Assembly: GCF_028389875.1 (NCBI RefSeq)
Contig: NC_084669.1
Location: forward strand, 31,050,567-31,114,566
Origin: Rhea pennata
Lineage: Eukaryota > Chordata > Aves > Rheiformes > Rheidae
Reading direction: 5' to 3'
DNA length: 64,000 nucleotides
Part shown: in pieces, positions 62,653 to 64,000 of the stretch
Numbering within the stretch: the first letter of the stretch is position 1
How the letters are laid out: every line of letters begins with the position of its first letter
Notes under the pieces: generated by a model
The model's database searches: none
What the model was told of the DNA's origin: nothing
The model's input: only the letters and a program-made list of their open reading frames with translations
Position numbers and translations under genes: made by a program

Positions 62653-64000
62653 AAGTTAGCTAGAAATCTAAAATTCCAACTTTTGACTTCAGCCTATTCA
62701 CATGGCAGATTAGGAAGATTATTAAACCTGCTCGTGTGCATCCTTAGGTGGGGATGCTTTAATTAACTAAGGCCTGCAAGATTAGATAAACCTCTCCGTT
62801 TCTTTCAAATGAAACTGAATAAATAGTATTTTTCAAGGTAGGATTTGCAACATAATTTATGCAGATACTGAAAGCATGAAACTGAAGAAGTAGTTTAATC
62901 ACCACGCAAGAGCTGTAGTATGTTAAAAGAAACCCAGTGATGTGATATACTGATGAAACAACATGTACAAAGGTTGTTATATTCTTCTGGTTAACAAATG
63001 TGACCAGTACAGTATATTCTAATTGAGTAGAATTATATAACCCTTTGAGTTTCTCTTTCTTATTTTATTAGTATCAGATGTCAAGCCTCTAAATGCATTC
63101 ATGCACCACTGATAGTAAAGCATAAAATCCTATTTTTTGTTCTATTTTTCCACATTAATGAAAATCATGTTGGTTTTAATTGCAGCAAAACTCCAGGACA
63201 GTTTGTCTGCTCCTCTGTGAACTAGATGCATTGTGCAGTGTAACAATTCTGTAAATGAGGATCGCATACATGCAAGATGTCTATTTTTTCTCATATGATA
63301 TTTACTGTGAAAGTTTAAAAATTGTTTCCTCTCCTCCTTTTTTCAACTTTTTTCAGGAATCATCTGAAAAGAAATGATTGTAGGGCATTTTTTAGCTTTT
63401 ATAGGTACTGAATCATTGTTAAGGGCATTTAAGTGACTGGTACAATTTTAATTTCTACTCAGCTTCCAATAGCTTTCCATCAGCACTGTCCACTTTCCTC
63501 TGAATTGAAAGGGAATCTAGATTACCTTAAGAGTTGTTGCAAAAAGGTGGAAGGGACATCTGTGATAATATTAGATGCTATCATGAAAAGCAGACAGTAT
63601 TTTACCTGTGTCTGTTTTTTTCAGGTACAATAATAGATTTTGCATCTGCTGCAGTGCAGTTCCAGGTCTTGTAAAGATGTGCACGGCAAGTGGCTTTTTG
63701 ATAGACTAGACGAACTCTTAGAATCCCTGCTCCTTAAGGATGGATTCCATTAAATGAAATGTTCAGCTTATTCAGGACTAACTACTTCCTTTATGCTCTG
63801 GAGAGGCTGAAAACAAGAAGAAAAAATCTGATAGGGCTTCCCGTGTTCACTGATATGGGGGTGGGGAAAATCCCTCTAAATGAACTCAAAGTTCTTTGAA
63901 ACAGCACATTGTTGATGATCAAAACCATGTAAGATTAAGCCTGTAGAAGATTGACTTTATGTAATAAAAAGATACCAAGCTACTTAGCTGCAGCTAAGAG

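Larger units (their letters stand above)
29397..64000 (+). other. GRID1: GRID1 intron 2, 5' part (at least 34.6 kb, open-ended)
   Basis: After the donor at 29397 no further stretch resembling the amino-terminal domain of GluD1 appears on the + strand to the end of the window. This agrees with the very long early introns of GRID1 in other vertebrates. The intron holds two CR1 remnants, microsatellites and several GC-rich patches, listed separately. Intervals with nothing else recognised are roughly 29,760-33,110, 33,320-34,960, 35,200-37,720, 38,420-39,310, 40,670-41,100, 41,790-44,170, 44,220-46,260, 46,570-49,380, 49,510-52,580, 53,760-59,810 and 60,190-64,000. Mammalian GRID1 carries miR-346 in this intron; I did not see its mature sequence in the portion present. 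Confidence 0.85.

Noticed and set aside
63170..63230. Acceptor-like TTTTAATTGCAG followed by an open stretch
   Set aside because: It resembles a splice acceptor, but the following sequence does not encode the GluD1 continuation and hits a stop within a few codons in each frame I read.
63541..63580. Possible CR1 3' fragment on the minus strand (GGTGGAAGGGACATCTG)
   Set aside because: Only about 15 bases resemble the CR1 tail and nothing recognisable flanks them. This is too weak to call.
29397..64000. miR-346 hairpin, known from this intron in mammals
   Set aside because: I did not see its mature sequence in the part of the intron present. It may lie further downstream or be absent in this lineage.

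Overview
The window looks like vertebrate nuclear DNA, most likely from a bird. It is gene-poor and carries long intergenic and intronic stretches. It has one dense CpG island, and two degraded LINE fragments whose 3' ends match the avian/reptilian CR1 family. The only gene I can support is the 5' end of GRID1, the ionotropic glutamate receptor delta-1 subunit (GluD1), on the + strand. Species cannot be fixed from sequence alone.

Layout: 1 to about 26,980 is upstream intergenic DNA with simple repeats, an AT-rich palindromic microsatellite, a short dispersed repeat pair, and several stretches that read like conserved non-coding elements (candidates only). About 26,980-29,620 is a strong CpG island that covers the promoter, the 5' leader, exon 1 (coding 27,839-27,917), a 1.3 kb intron 1 and exon 2 (29,241-29,396). 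From 29,397 to the end is the start of intron 2, at least 34.6 kb, which runs out of the window. It contains two 5'-truncated CR1 copies (about 41,105-41,783 and 52,590-53,752), several small GC/CpG-rich patches, and microsatellites.

The two exons encode the first 78 residues of GluD1 plus one base of the next codon: a 20-residue signal peptide and the beginning of the extracellular amino-terminal domain. The rest of the receptor lies downstream of the window. Features that could affect expression include an 11-codon upstream ORF overlapping the GRID1 start out of frame, a (GGC)10 run, and T30 and A25 tracts in the promoter/leader. Intron 1 holds a GGGGCC-type G-rich repeat.

I found no new protein system, CRISPR array, RNA gene or intact mobile element. 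The findings are regulatory, repeat-structural and small-ORF leads, with confidence stated for each.
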